Shown here piece by piece: positions 48,235-57,712 of a stretch of 64,000 bases of DNA; position 1 is the first letter of the stretch; every line of letters starts with the position of its first letter. The position numbers and the translations under genes were made by a program. Source of the DNA: JACMQX01 sp044225675. Lineage in GTDB: Bacteria > Pseudomonadota > Gammaproteobacteria > Burkholderiales > Burkholderiaceae_C. The stretch lies in NCBI GenBank assembly GCA_044225675.1, contig JBGAIH010000004.1:62001-126000 (forward strand). Direction: 5' to 3'. The notes under the pieces were generated by a model. That model did no database searches. It had not been told where the DNA came from and saw only the letters and a list, made by a program, of their open reading frames with translations.

Positions 48235-49089
48235 ATGACCACCCTGAATGCCGACGAACTGCGCGCCTGGATGGGGCGCTCGCAGACAGAGCACGACCTC
48301 ATCACCGCCGCGCCGCTGCGCATGCTGCGCGCCACGCTGGACCTGGCGCCCGACGACTCGCCCCTCGTGCCACCGCTGTGGCACTGGCTTTACTTTCTGC
48401 CTGCCGCGCGGCAGTCGCAACTCGGCACCGACGGCCATCCGCGCCGCGGCGGCTTCCTGCCGCCGGTGCCGCTGCCCCGGCGCATGTGGGCCGGCGGGCA
48501 GCTCGAGTTCTTCGACGCCCTGCGTGTGGGGGACCCGGCCCAGCGCACCTCGACGATCGAGGACGTGACGCTCAAGTCCGGCCGCACCGGAGACCTGTGC
48601 TTCGTGCGCGTCAGACATGAGCTGTCCACCGCCCGCGGCCCGGCCTTGCGGGAGTTCCACGACATCGTCTACCGGCCCGAACCCGCGCCGGGCGCACCGG
48701 CGCCTGCCCATGAAGCGGCAGGCGAGGGCGCCTGGCAGGAGCGCGTCACGCCGGACGACGTGCTGCTGTTCCGCTATTCGGCGCTGACCTTCAACGGGCA
48801 CCGCATCCACTACGACAGGCGCTACGTGACCGACGTGGAGGGGTATCCCGGCCTGATCGTGCACGGCCCCCTGCTGGCGACGCTGCTGGCCGGTCTGGGC
48901 AGCCGCCAGAACCCGCAGCGGCGGGTGACGCACTTTCAGTTCCGCGCCGTCAAGCCGGTGTTCGATCTGCATGCTTTCGACGTATGCGGCCGCAGCGTCA
49001 GCGTCGATGGTGCCGACGGCGCGGATTTGTGGGTGCGGGACCATGAGGGCCACGCGACGATGCGGGCCACGATGCGCTTTGCGGCCTGA
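48235..49089 (+). CDS. MaoC/FAS1-like acyl-CoA hydratase-dehydratase
   Basis: A 284-residue double-hotdog protein of the HTD2/mesaconyl-CoA hydratase-like group. The N half has LPRRMWAGGQLEFFDALRVGD (partial). The C half has LLFRYSALTFNGHRIHYDRRYV (partial) and EGYPGLIVHGPLLATLL, the hydratase-2 motif with the catalytic Asp/His region. It probably hydrates or dehydrates a dicarboxylic enoyl-CoA such as mesaconyl- or itaconyl-CoA. The downstream Bug protein could import the corresponding acid. Confidence 0.88.
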   Translation: MTTLNADELRAWMGRSQTEHDLITAAPLRMLRATLDLAPDDSPLVPPLWHWLYFLPAARQSQLGTDGHPRRGGFLPPVPLPRRMWAGGQLEFFDALRVGDPAQRTSTIEDVTLKSGRTGDLCFVRVRHELSTARGPALREFHDIVYRPEPAPGAPAPAHEAAGEGAWQERVTPDDVLLFRYSALTFNGHRIHYDRRYVTDVEGYPGLIVHGPLLATLLAGLGSRQNPQRRVTHFQFRAVKPVFDLHAFDVCGRSVSVDGADGADLWVRDHEGHATMRATMRFAA

Positions 49090-49247
49090 GTCGGGTGCCG
49101 GCACGGGCCCCGGGGCCCTGGCGCCGCCTGGGGCGGGAACCTACTGATTCGCGGCCCGGCCCGCCCGACTACGCTTCCCGAACACCGCAAGGGGCCGCGC
49201 GACGAGGCGGAGACCTCTGCGGAAATTCAACCAAGGAGACAGCGTTC

Positions 49248-50234
49248 ATGAACCTGCGTCGAAACCTTCTTGCAGCGGGCCTCGCGGCCGTCTGCGTCCT
49301 CACGGCCGGCGGGGCCTTGGCCCAGGCGGCCTGGCCTGCCAAGCCGATCACGCTGGTCGTGCCCTTTGCCGCAGGCGGCCCGACCGACGTCGTGGCGCGC
49401 ACGCTGGCCGCCTCGATGAGCAAGACGCTCGGCCAGACGGTCGTGGTCGAGAACAAGCTCGGCGCGGGCGGCACGGTCGCAGCCAACTTCGTGGCCAAGG
49501 CCGCGCCCGACGGCTACACGATCTTCATCCACCACAACGGCATGGCGACCTCCACCGCGCTGTACCGCAAGCTCAACTACAACCCGCTGACCGACTTCGA
49601 GTTCATCAGCCAGGCGGTGGACGTGCCCATGACGCTGCTGGCGCGCAAGGACTTCCCGGCCAGCAACTTCAAGGAGTTGGCTGCCTACGTCAAGGCCAAC
49701 CAGGGCAAGATCAACCTGGCCAATGCGGGCCTGGGCGCCGTGTCGCAGCTGTGCGGCATGATGCTGGAGCGGGCACTCGACGTGAAGCTCACGGCCGTGC
49801 CGTTCCAGGGGACGGCGCCGGCGATGAACGCGCTGCTCGGCGGGCAGGTCGACATCCTCTGCGACCAGACCACGCAGACGATTCCGCAGATCAAGGCCGG
49901 CAACGTCAAGTTCTTCGGGGTGACCACGAAGAACCGCATCAAGGCACTGCCCGATGCGCCCACGCTGGCGGAGCAGGGCCTCAAGGACTTCGAGGTGCTG
50001 GTGTGGCATGGCATCTACGCACCCAAGGGCACGCCCAAGCCGGTGATCGAGAAGGTCAACGCCGCCGTGAAGGTCGCGCTCAAGGACCCGGATGTGGTCA
50101 AGCGCATGGCCGACCTCGGCGCCGAGATCGCGCCCGACGCCAAGCTCTCGCCCGAAGGCCTGCAGAGCTGGCTCAAGGCCGAGATCGACAAATGGGGGCC
50201 GGTGATCAAGGCGGGCGGCACCTTCGCCGACTGA
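49248..50234 (+). CDS. Bug/TctC family periplasmic substrate-binding protein (second)
   Basis: A 328-residue protein; AAGGAGA precedes ATG 49248. The signal peptide MNLRRNLLAAGLAAVCVLTA ends at ALAQA. Family motifs are WPAKPITLVVPFAAGGPTDVVAR (partial), LGAGGTVAANFV, DGYTIFIHHNG, VPFQGTAPAMNALLGGQVDILCDQ (partial) and GTPKPVIEKVNAAV. The carboxylate ligand is unknown. It shares the strand with the MaoC-like gene and is convergent with pobA. Confidence 0.94.
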   Translation: MNLRRNLLAAGLAAVCVLTAGGALAQAAWPAKPITLVVPFAAGGPTDVVARTLAASMSKTLGQTVVVENKLGAGGTVAANFVAKAAPDGYTIFIHHNGMATSTALYRKLNYNPLTDFEFISQAVDVPMTLLARKDFPASNFKELAAYVKANQGKINLANAGLGAVSQLCGMMLERALDVKLTAVPFQGTAPAMNALLGGQVDILCDQTTQTIPQIKAGNVKFFGVTTKNRIKALPDAPTLAEQGLKDFEVLVWHGIYAPKGTPKPVIEKVNAAVKVALKDPDVVKRMADLGAEIAPDAKLSPEGLQSWLKAEIDKWGPVIKAGGTFAD

Positions 50235-50289
50235 GTCGGGGCGGGGCGGCGACGGCCGGCTGCGTCTGCGTCGCCCGACCTGCGCGTGC

Positions 50290-51465
50290 CTACAGTGGCA
50301 GGCCGACGTAGTTTTCCGCCAGCGAGGTCGAGGCGGCGCGCGAGTTCACCAGGTAGTCGAGTTCCGCCTCCTGCACGCGCTGGCCGAAGCCCTCGGTGTC
50401 GGGGAAGCGGTGCATCAGCGTGGTCAGCCACCAGGAGAAGCGTTCGGCCTTCCAGATGCGCCGCAGGCATCGCTCGGAGTAGGTGTCGATGCCCGCGCTG
50501 CTGCGCTCCCTGAAGTATTCGATGAGCGACTGCGACAGGTACTTCACATCCGACGCCGCCAGGTTCAGCCCCTTGGCGCCCGTGGGCGGCACGATGTGCG
50601 CGGCGTCGCCCGCGAGGAACAGGCGGCCGAAGCGCATCGGCTCGGCCACGAAGCTGCGCAGTGGCGCGATGCTCTTTTCGATCGACGGCCCGGTGATGAT
50701 CCGCGAGGCGGTCTCCGGGTCGAGCCGCAGCCGCAGCTCGTCCCAGAAGCGTGCGTCGCTCCAGTCGGCCACCTGGTCGTCGAGCGGACACTGCACGTAG
50801 TAGCGGCTTCGCGTGAGGCTGCGCATCGAGCACAGCGCGAAGCCGCGCTCGCTGTTGGCGTAGATGATCGCGTGCGGCGACACCGGCGGCACGTCCGCCA
50901 GCACGCCGAGCCAGCCGAAGGGGTAGACCTTTTCGTACTCGGTGATCGCGCCCTCGGGCACGCTCGCGCGGCAGACGCCGTGGAAGCCGTCGCAGCCGGC
51001 GATGAAGTCGCAGGCGATCTCGTGGGTCTGTCCGTCCTTCTCGTAGCGCACCCGGGGCCGCTCGCCGTCGAAGTCGTGGATCGACACGTTGCCGGCTTCG
51101 TAAATGGTGGCAAGGCCCGCCGCCCGGCGGGCCTCCATCAGGTCGTACGTCAACTCGGTCTGTCCATAGGCGGTGACGACCTTGCCGCCGGTCAGGCCAT
51201 GCACGTCGATCGGATGGCGCGTCTGCTGGAACACCAGCTCGATCGCATGGTGAACGGTCCCTTCGCGGTGCAGCCGGGCGCCGACGCCGGCTTCGTCGAG
51301 CAGGTCGACGGTGATCTGCTCCAGGATGCCGGCGCGGATGCGGCCCAGCACGTAGTCGCCCGACACGCGGTCGAGAATGATGTTGTCGATGCCGGCCTTG
51401 TGCAGCAGCTGGCCGAGAAGCAGGCCTGACGGGCCGGCGCCGATGATCGCAACCTGGGTGCGCAT
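50290..51465 (-). CDS. pobA: 4-Hydroxybenzoate 3-monooxygenase
   Basis: A 391-residue FAD monooxygenase. The FAD motif is IIGAGPSGLLLGQLL, the second is IAGCDGFHGVCRASVP, and the third is LFLAGDAAHIVPPTGAKGLNLA (partial). YYVQCPLDD and the C-terminal ENYVGLPL are typical of PobA. It converts 4-hydroxybenzoate to protocatechuate with NADPH and oxygen, feeding the beta-ketoadipate pathway, whose genes are not in the window. It is divergent from an IclR-type regulator, the usual pobA/pobR layout. Confidence 0.96.
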   Translation of the reverse strand: MRTQVAIIGAGPSGLLLGQLLHKAGIDNIILDRVSGDYVLGRIRAGILEQITVDLLDEAGVGARLHREGTVHHAIELVFQQTRHPIDVHGLTGGKVVTAYGQTELTYDLMEARRAAGLATIYEAGNVSIHDFDGERPRVRYEKDGQTHEIACDFIAGCDGFHGVCRASVPEGAITEYEKVYPFGWLGVLADVPPVSPHAIIYANSERGFALCSMRSLTRSRYYVQCPLDDQVADWSDARFWDELRLRLDPETASRIITGPSIEKSIAPLRSFVAEPMRFGRLFLAGDAAHIVPPTGAKGLNLAASDVKYLSQSLIEYFRERSSAGIDTYSERCLRRIWKAERFSWWLTTLMHRFPDTEGFGQRVQEAELDYLVNSRAASTSLAENYVGLPL

Positions 51466-51537
51466 GGGATGTCTCCTTGGAATCCGGCCAGCTTATCGGC
51501 GGGGGGCCCGCGGCGCCATGCGCCGGCAGCGGGAATG

Positions 51538-51570
51538 TGCGATCATCACCCGGGCTGCGCGATGATCGCG
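51538..51570. promoter_or_regulatory. pobA-pobR intergenic inverted repeat
   Basis: TGCGATCATC (51538-51547) and GATGATCGCG (51561-51570) match in nine of ten inverted positions, with a 13-base spacer. The repeat lies between the divergent pobA and IclR-type genes. Position and the GAT-rich half-site fit an IclR/PobR operator. Confidence 0.55.
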
Positions 51571-51602
51571 CAATGCCGGTCAGGCGGAGTCACCCCCAGC
51601 GC

Positions 51603-52361
51603 ATGAGCATTTCCAAAGCCGATTTCATCGAGGGCATGGCCAAGGGCATGGCGGTGCTCGAAAGCTTCGACACCGAGCGGCAGCGCCTGAACGCGACGCT
51701 GGCGGCGCAGCGCGCCGGCCTGACCCGCGCCGCCGCGCGGCGCCATCTGCTGACCCTGGCGCATCTCGGCTACCTCGAAACCGACGGCAGCCATTTCTGG
51801 CTCGCGCCCAAGGTGTTGCGCTTTTCGGGGAGTTACCTGGCCTCCGCGCGCCTGCCGCGCGTGCTGCAGCCCACGCTCAACCGGCTGGCGGCCGAGACCG
51901 GCGAGTCATTCTCGGCCGTGGTGCTCGACGGCGACGAGGTGGTGATCGTGGCCCGCAGCGGCCCCACGCGGGTGCTGGCCTACGGTCTGCACCTGGGTGC
52001 GCGGCTGCCGGCCCATGCCACCTCGACCGGGCGCGTGCTGCTGGCCGCAAAGCCCAAGGCCGCCCTCACGGCCTGGCTCAAGGGACGCGAGCTGGCCCGC
52101 CTGACCGCCCATACGGTGACCGACCCGCGTGCCTTTCGCGCCATCGTGGAGCAGGCGCGGGCCGACGATTTCAGCATGGCCTGCGAGGAGCATGAACTGG
52201 GCGTCCAGGCGCTGGCGATACCGCTGCGCAACATGCAGGGCCGCACGGTCGCCGCGCTCAATGTGGTGGGCGTGCCCCAGCGCGTGAGCCTCGACGCGAT
52301 GCGGCGCCATCTGCTGCCGCTGCTGCTAGACGCCGCGCGCGAACTCAGGCCCCTGCTCTAG
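51603..52361 (+). CDS. pobR: IclR family regulator of pobA
   Basis: A 252-residue protein. ATG 51603 begins MSISKADFIEGMAKGMAVLESF, the usual PcaR/PobR-type N terminus. The HTH is RLNATLAAQRAGLTRAAARRHLLTL (partial), and the C-terminal effector domain has LPAHATSTGRVLLAA and EEHELGVQALAIPLRN. It probably activates pobA in response to 4-hydroxybenzoate; that role is inferred from family and divergent position. Upstream in-frame ATGs (51573 and 51477) would place the operator within coding sequence. Its TAG overlaps the stop of the convergent kinase gene at CTAG. Confidence 0.88.
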   Translation: MSISKADFIEGMAKGMAVLESFDTERQRLNATLAAQRAGLTRAAARRHLLTLAHLGYLETDGSHFWLAPKVLRFSGSYLASARLPRVLQPTLNRLAAETGESFSAVVLDGDEVVIVARSGPTRVLAYGLHLGARLPAHATSTGRVLLAAKPKAALTAWLKGRELARLTAHTVTDPRAFRAIVEQARADDFSMACEEHELGVQALAIPLRNMQGRTVAALNVVGVPQRVSLDAMRRHLLPLLLDAARELRPLL

Positions 52362-55264
52362 GAGGGCTCGGTGGCAGCGTCGGCCGCCGGCAGGGTGAAG
52401 TACATCGTCGTGCCCTGGCCCGGAACCGACTCGGCCCAGACGCGGCCGCCGTGGCGTGACATCACCCGGGCCACCGTGGCCAGGCCGATGCCGGTGCCGG
52501 GGAACTCGCGCGCATCGTGCAGCCGCTGGAACGCACCGAACAGCTTGCTCGCGTACGCCATGTCAAAGCCCGCGCCGTTGTCCTGGACGAAGAACGCGTC
52601 ATGGGCGTTGGACAGGCCCACCGAGATTTCAGCGATCGAGCGGCCGCTCGTGAACTTCCAGGCGTTGCCGAGCAGGTTCTCGAAGGCGGCGCGGATCAGC
52701 CGGCTGTCGCCGAGCGCCTTGAGTCCGGGCTCGACGCTCCAGGCCACGCCGCGTGCCGGATCGCTGGCCTGCAGCCGCTCCAGGATCTCGGTGGCGATGG
52801 CGGTCAGGTCCACCGGATCGCGCCGCACCTCCACCCGCGACAGATGAGCCAGCGACAGCAGGCCGTCGATCAGCGCGCCCATGTGGCTGACGCCGGCCTG
52901 GATGCGCGCCACGTAGTGGCGGACCTTGGGGCTGTCGTTGCCTTCGAGCTCCTTGGTGAGCAGCCGCGTGAAGCCGTCGACCGTGCCGAGCGGCGAGCGC
53001 AGGTCGTGCGACACCGAATAAGAGAACGCCTCCAGCTCCGCGTTGGCGGACCTGAGCTCGGCCGTGCGGGTGGCGATGCGCCCCTCCAGGCTGGCGTTGA
53101 GTTCGCGGACCTGGGCCAGCAGCTCCAGGTTGTGGACGGTGATCGATGCGAGATGTGCGAGTTCGGTGAGCACATAGTCGTCGTGCTGGCTGAACCGTCC
53201 CGAGGACTTGCCTGCGACACGGAGCATGCCCATGGGCTGGCCGTCACGCTCGCTCAGCGGCGCGGCGAGCCAGTCGCTGGCGGCCGAACCCCTGTCGGCA
53301 GCGTCGTCGTTGCCCGGCGCCAAGGCACGGGCCAGGCGCTCCGGGCGGCCGGGACGCCGCAGGCTCACGACGCATTCGAAGGCGTCGAGCGTCTGGCGCG
53401 CCTTGCTCGCGAGGGTGTCCAGCAGCTCGTCCACGGAGTCGGTCTGCACCACGGCGGGCGCGGCTTCGGCGGCCCGCTGGCTCGTCTGCAGGTGGGCGCG
53501 CAGCTCATGCTCGGCGTGGATGCGCTGGCTCACGTCCTGGAAGGCGCCCTGCATGCGGATGATGGCGCCATCGGCGTCGCGCACCGCGTGCCCCATCGAG
53601 CGAACCCAGATCAGCCCGCCGGGAGTCTGCATCTGCACCTCGATGTCGAAGGGAACGCCGCTTTCCACGCAGGCGCGGGCCGCCTGCGTGGCCAGCTCGC
53701 GGCTGGCCGGCGCGCACAACTCGATGGCCGCATCCAGCGTCGCGGGGCCGCCGTGCGGCACCCCCAGGATCTCGGAGGCCTCGTCGGACCAGATGAACTG
53801 CATCGACGGCAACTCCAGGGCCCAGCCGCCCAGGCGCGACAGCCGGCCCGCCATGCTCACCAGCTCGGTCTGGCGCTTGAGCGCGGCCTCGGCCTGCTTC
53901 AGGCTGTCGATATCGGTGAACGTGCCGTACCACGAGGTGATCTGACCCTGGGCGTCGCGGTTGGCCACCGCGCGCGAGAGCTGCCAGCGGTACACGCCGT
54001 CGCGGCACAGCAGCCGCTGTTCGTTGGGCACATTGGTGCCGCTGCGCCGCGAGTCGCGGATGTTCTGCATGGCGCGCGCCCGGTCGTCGGGGTGGATGCG
54101 GTGCATCCAGCCGCGCTCGACCGCCACGCTCACCGGCTCGCCCGTGACCTGGCGCCACTGGTCGCTCACGAAGGTGAGCCGGCCCACCGGATCGGTGATG
54201 AAGACGATCTGCGGCATGGCCTGGGCCAGCTGGACGAAGCGCAGTTCGCTGCGTTCGCGCTGGCGCAGCTGGCGCAGCAGCAGGAAGGTCAGCAGCACGA
54301 CGGCGGCGCTCGCGGCGAGCCAGAACAGGGCACTCACCAGCGCAAAGCGCCGCCACGACCGCAGCACGCCGGCCTCGCCGCGTCCGACGGTCACCACCAG
54401 ATCGGGATAGGCCGACACGGTCCGGTAGGCGCCGATGCGCAGCCGGCCGTCGATCGCGCTGCGCACCATGCTTGAACCGAAGGGCTGCTGGTCGATCCGG
54501 TGACTGAACATCGTACCGGTACCGGCAAAGCTGCGGCCGATGGCCTTGTCGTCCATCGGGCTGCGCATCATGAGCGTGGCGTCCCGTCGCCACAGCCCCA
54601 CGGCACCGTCCTCGCCGAGGTCGAGCTGGCTCCACAGTTCGTCGAAGTAGGGCGGATGAAGCGCCGCAACGATCGCGCCCCGGAACCGGCCCTGTTCGTC
54701 GCGCAGGGGCCGCGAGGCGCTGAGCATCCACTGCTGGTTGATCCGGCTGCGTACCGGCTTGCTCAGGTGGAAGCCGGCGACGCCGTCGCGGTGGGCGGTG
54801 AAGTACTCGCGGTCGGCCGAATCGACGCGGACCGCGCCAGGCTCGGAGTTGAAGATCGTGACGCCCTGGGCGTCGACCACCCACATGGCACGCACGAAAG
54901 GCAGCCCGTTGAGCTGGTCGCGCAGCATCTGGCTGACCGCGCCTTCCTCCAGCTCGCCCGACGCCTCCAGCGCCTGCAGGCGCACGGCGGCCAGCTGCAG
55001 GCCCTGGTCGGCCCCCTGCAGCGTGCGGCTCGTCTGCTCCTCCAGCACGTGGGCCAGCGACCGGTTGAGCTGTTCGCCCGCGGCCAGGGCATCGTTGCGC
55101 AAATGGACCAGGCCGCCGACGAGGCCCAGGCCCGACACCGCGATCAGCGCAGTCATCAGGCCCAGGATGCCGCGCCGCGAGCCGGTGCCCGGGCGATGCA
55201 CCACCTCCCGGGGGATGTCGAACTGAGTCTCCGGCGGAGAATCCTGCCGCCATGGCCAACGCAT
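52358..55264 (-). CDS. Membrane sensor histidine kinase with dCache-like, PAS and GAF domains
   Basis: A 968-residue kinase. Two membrane helices (about 33-53 and 306-330) flank a periplasmic dCache-like sensor (VVDAQGVTIFNSEPG, DREYFTAHRDG, FHLSKPVRSRINQQWML). PAS domains cover about 340-455 and 470-590 and a GAF domain about 610-720. The HisKA box has H753 in SYSVSHDLRSPLGTVDGF, and the HATPase domain ends GTGIGLATVARVMSRHGG. No receiver domain or response regulator gene is adjacent. ATG 55264 (MRWPWRQD) is preferred over an ATG 47 codons earlier. Confidence 0.92.
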   Translation of the reverse strand: MRWPWRQDSPPETQFDIPREVVHRPGTGSRRGILGLMTALIAVSGLGLVGGLVHLRNDALAAGEQLNRSLAHVLEEQTSRTLQGADQGLQLAAVRLQALEASGELEEGAVSQMLRDQLNGLPFVRAMWVVDAQGVTIFNSEPGAVRVDSADREYFTAHRDGVAGFHLSKPVRSRINQQWMLSASRPLRDEQGRFRGAIVAALHPPYFDELWSQLDLGEDGAVGLWRRDATLMMRSPMDDKAIGRSFAGTGTMFSHRIDQQPFGSSMVRSAIDGRLRIGAYRTVSAYPDLVVTVGRGEAGVLRSWRRFALVSALFWLAASAAVVLLTFLLLRQLRQRERSELRFVQLAQAMPQIVFITDPVGRLTFVSDQWRQVTGEPVSVAVERGWMHRIHPDDRARAMQNIRDSRRSGTNVPNEQRLLCRDGVYRWQLSRAVANRDAQGQITSWYGTFTDIDSLKQAEAALKRQTELVSMAGRLSRLGGWALELPSMQFIWSDEASEILGVPHGGPATLDAAIELCAPASRELATQAARACVESGVPFDIEVQMQTPGGLIWVRSMGHAVRDADGAIIRMQGAFQDVSQRIHAEHELRAHLQTSQRAAEAAPAVVQTDSVDELLDTLASKARQTLDAFECVVSLRRPGRPERLARALAPGNDDAADRGSAASDWLAAPLSERDGQPMGMLRVAGKSSGRFSQHDDYVLTELAHLASITVHNLELLAQVRELNASLEGRIATRTAELRSANAELEAFSYSVSHDLRSPLGTVDGFTRLLTKELEGNDSPKVRHYVARIQAGVSHMGALIDGLLSLAHLSRVEVRRDPVDLTAIATEILERLQASDPARGVAWSVEPGLKALGDSRLIRAAFENLLGNAWKFTSGRSIAEISVGLSNAHDAFFVQDNGAGFDMAYASKLFGAFQRLHDAREFPGTGIGLATVARVMSRHGGRVWAESVPGQGTTMYFTLPAADAATEPS

Positions 55265-55456
55265 GCGGTGCAAACCTTTCTTGTCCTGTCGCCCGCCGGA
55301 ACGTACTGATTCCTCCACTTCCGCTGCGCGCGCCGGACCATGATGCCATGGATTGGCGCGGCATATGCTTAGTGGAATTGCGTTGTTGGCATGGCTTGCA
55401 TTCATTCCCTGAACGCATCAAACTGTTGTCTCCGACGCATCAATGAGGACAATGTG

Positions 55457-56506
55457 ATGACTTTTTCCAGTTTGAACCGACTTGCCGGGCTGTTGTCTGC
55501 CGCAGGCATTCTGGCTGCGGGCCTCCTGGCCGCGGGCGCCGCGCATGCGGGCAAGACGCTCGACGCGATCAAGTCGCGCGGCGAGGTGGTGGTGGGCGTG
55601 AACACCGGCCTCGCGGGCTTTTCCTCGGCCGACAGCCAGGGCAAGTGGACCGGACTGGACGTGGACGTGGGGCGTGCCATTGCAGCGGCCGTGCTGGGCG
55701 ACGGCGAGAAGGTCAAATGGGTGCCTCTGACGGCGCAGCAGCGGTTCACCGCCTTGCAGTCGGGCGAGATCGACGTGCTGTCGCGCAACACGACCTTCAC
55801 GCTGACGCGCGACGGCTCGCTCGGCCTGCACCAGACCGCCGTCACGTTCTATGACGGGCAGGGCTTCATGGTGCCGGCCAAGTCCAAGGTCACGAGCGCG
55901 AAGCAGCTCAAGGGTGCGACGGTGTGCGTGCAGAGCGGCACCACGACCGAGAAGAACCTCACCGACTACTCCCGCGCCAACAACCTCAATCTCAAGCCTG
56001 TGGTGTTCGAGAAGCTCGAAGCCACCAACGCCGCGTACTTCGCAGGCCGCTGCCAGGCCTACACCACCGATGCATCGGGCCTGGCGTCGATCCGCTCCAA
56101 GGAGGCCAAGAACCCCAAGGACCATGTGATCCTGCCCGAGCTGATCTCCAAGGAGCCGCTCGGCCCGCTGGTGCGCCGGGGCGACGACGAATGGTTCGCC
56201 ATCGTCAAGTGGGTCATCTACGGCCTCGTGGAGGCCGAGGAATATGGCGTGACCCAGGCCAACGTCGACAAGCTCAAGGCCGAGAGCGCCGACCCGGTGG
56301 TCCAGCGTCTGCTGGGCAAGTCTGAAGACACCGGCAAGCTGCTGGGCCTGGACCGTGACTGGCTGGTGCGCGCCATCAAGGCCGTGGGCAACTACGGCGA
56401 GATCTTCGAGCGCAACGTGGGTGAGAAGACCGCCCTGGCACTCAAGCGCGGACCGAACGCGCAGTGGAACAAGGGCGGCCTGCAGTACGCCCCGCCGATC
56501 CGCTGA
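55457..56506 (+). CDS. aapJ: General L-amino acid ABC transporter, periplasmic binding protein
   Basis: A 349-residue family 3 solute-binding protein. The signal peptide spans about 1-31 (LLAAGAAHAGK). It has KSRGEVVVGVNTGLAGFSSADSQGKW (partial), GLDVDVGRAIAAAVLGD, RFTALQSGEIDVLSRNTTFTLTRD (partial) and the C-terminal VKWVIYGLVEAEEYG. It delivers amino acids to AapQMP. ATG 55457 is used; GTG 55454 is adjacent. The 192-base gap before it is shared with the divergent kinase gene. Confidence 0.95.
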   Translation: MTFSSLNRLAGLLSAAGILAAGLLAAGAAHAGKTLDAIKSRGEVVVGVNTGLAGFSSADSQGKWTGLDVDVGRAIAAAVLGDGEKVKWVPLTAQQRFTALQSGEIDVLSRNTTFTLTRDGSLGLHQTAVTFYDGQGFMVPAKSKVTSAKQLKGATVCVQSGTTTEKNLTDYSRANNLNLKPVVFEKLEATNAAYFAGRCQAYTTDASGLASIRSKEAKNPKDHVILPELISKEPLGPLVRRGDDEWFAIVKWVIYGLVEAEEYGVTQANVDKLKAESADPVVQRLLGKSEDTGKLLGLDRDWLVRAIKAVGNYGEIFERNVGEKTALALKRGPNAQWNKGGLQYAPPIR

Positions 56507-56611
56507 GGGCGTCCGGGCTCAGGGCGGCAGGGCCCTGCATGCGTCCAGGCGCAGGCAGGGTGGCCCCGGGGCCATGTCATCTGACCGGGCCTCGCCGCAG
56601 CCTCTTCACCC

Positions 56612-57709
56612 ATGACCTCTCCGCCCGGATCACCGCAGGATCAGACGCCGGCTGGGCTGCCGCCTGCCGACGCACTGGCGCCCGCCACGCAGATGCCTGA
56701 CCCGCTGTTGCCTGCGCGGCCGGCGCCGCGCCCGCGCACCCGCTGGTCCTGGCGCAACCGGGGCACGCGGCGCATCATCTACCAATTGCTCCTGCTGGCG
56801 GTGCTGGCGGGCGTGGTCGCATGGATGGTGCACAACACGCTGGGCAATATGCGCGCGCGCGGCATCCAGAGCGGCTTCGGCTTCCTGGCCGGCACGGCGG
56901 GCTTCGACATTTCCGAAACCCTGATTCCGTACGAGTCCACCGACCCGTACTGGCGCGCCTTTCTGATCGGCGTGCTCAACACGCTGCGCGTCGCGGTCAT
57001 CGGCTGCCTGCTGACGACCGTGCTGGGCGTGCTCCTGGGCGTCGGGCGCTTCTCGCGCAATGCCCTCGTGCGCGGTCTGTGCTACGGCTACGTGGAAGTG
57101 TTCCGCAACATCCCGATCCTGATCCAGTTGCTGCTGTGGTATGTCTTCATCGTCGAGGCGCTGCCCGATCCGCAGAACGCGCTGCATCTGGGCGAGCTGG
57201 TCTATCTGAGCAAGGGCGGGCTGTCGGTGCCGGTGCCGGGCGCGGGCGGCTGGGACATTCCGAAACCCGGTGCATTTGCCATCGAAGGCGGCTGGACGCT
57301 CTCGCCCGAATTCCTCACCGTGCTGATGGGCCTGACGCTCTACACCGCAGCCTTCGTGGCCGAGGTGGTTCGCGCAGGCATCGCCTCGGTCGGGCAGGGC
57401 CAGGTCGAGGCTGCGGGCAGCATCGGCCTGTCGCGCCTGCTGACGCTGCGGCTCGTGGTGCTGCCGCAGGCGCTGCGGGTGATCATCCCGCCGCTGACCA
57501 ACCAGTACCTCAACCTCACCAAGAATTCGTCGCTGGCGGTGGCGGTGGGCTACCCCGACATCGTCTCGATCGCCAACACTTCGCTCAACCAGACGGGGCG
57601 GGCGGTCGAGTGCATCGTGGTCATCATGGCGGTCTACCTCTGCACCTCGCTTGCAACTTCCGCGCTGATGAACCTCTACAACCGCCATGCGGCGATCCGG
57701 GAGCGCTGA
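56612..57709 (+). CDS. aapQ: General L-amino acid ABC transporter permease
   Basis: A 365-residue membrane protein of the HisMQ family with the large periplasmic insertion typical of AapQ. The coupling motif is QVEAAGSIGLSRLLTLRLVVLPQAL (partial), followed by NQYLNLTKNSSLAVAVGYPD. The N-terminal 50 residues are cytosolic and basic. It forms the channel with AapM. It ends three bases before aapM. Confidence 0.95.
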   Translation: MTSPPGSPQDQTPAGLPPADALAPATQMPDPLLPARPAPRPRTRWSWRNRGTRRIIYQLLLLAVLAGVVAWMVHNTLGNMRARGIQSGFGFLAGTAGFDISETLIPYESTDPYWRAFLIGVLNTLRVAVIGCLLTTVLGVLLGVGRFSRNALVRGLCYGYVEVFRNIPILIQLLLWYVFIVEALPDPQNALHLGELVYLSKGGLSVPVPGAGGWDIPKPGAFAIEGGWTLSPEFLTVLMGLTLYTAAFVAEVVRAGIASVGQGQVEAAGSIGLSRLLTLRLVVLPQALRVIIPPLTNQYLNLTKNSSLAVAVGYPDIVSIANTSLNQTGRAVECIVVIMAVYLCTSLATSALMNLYNRHAAIRER

Positions 57710-57712
57710 GCG

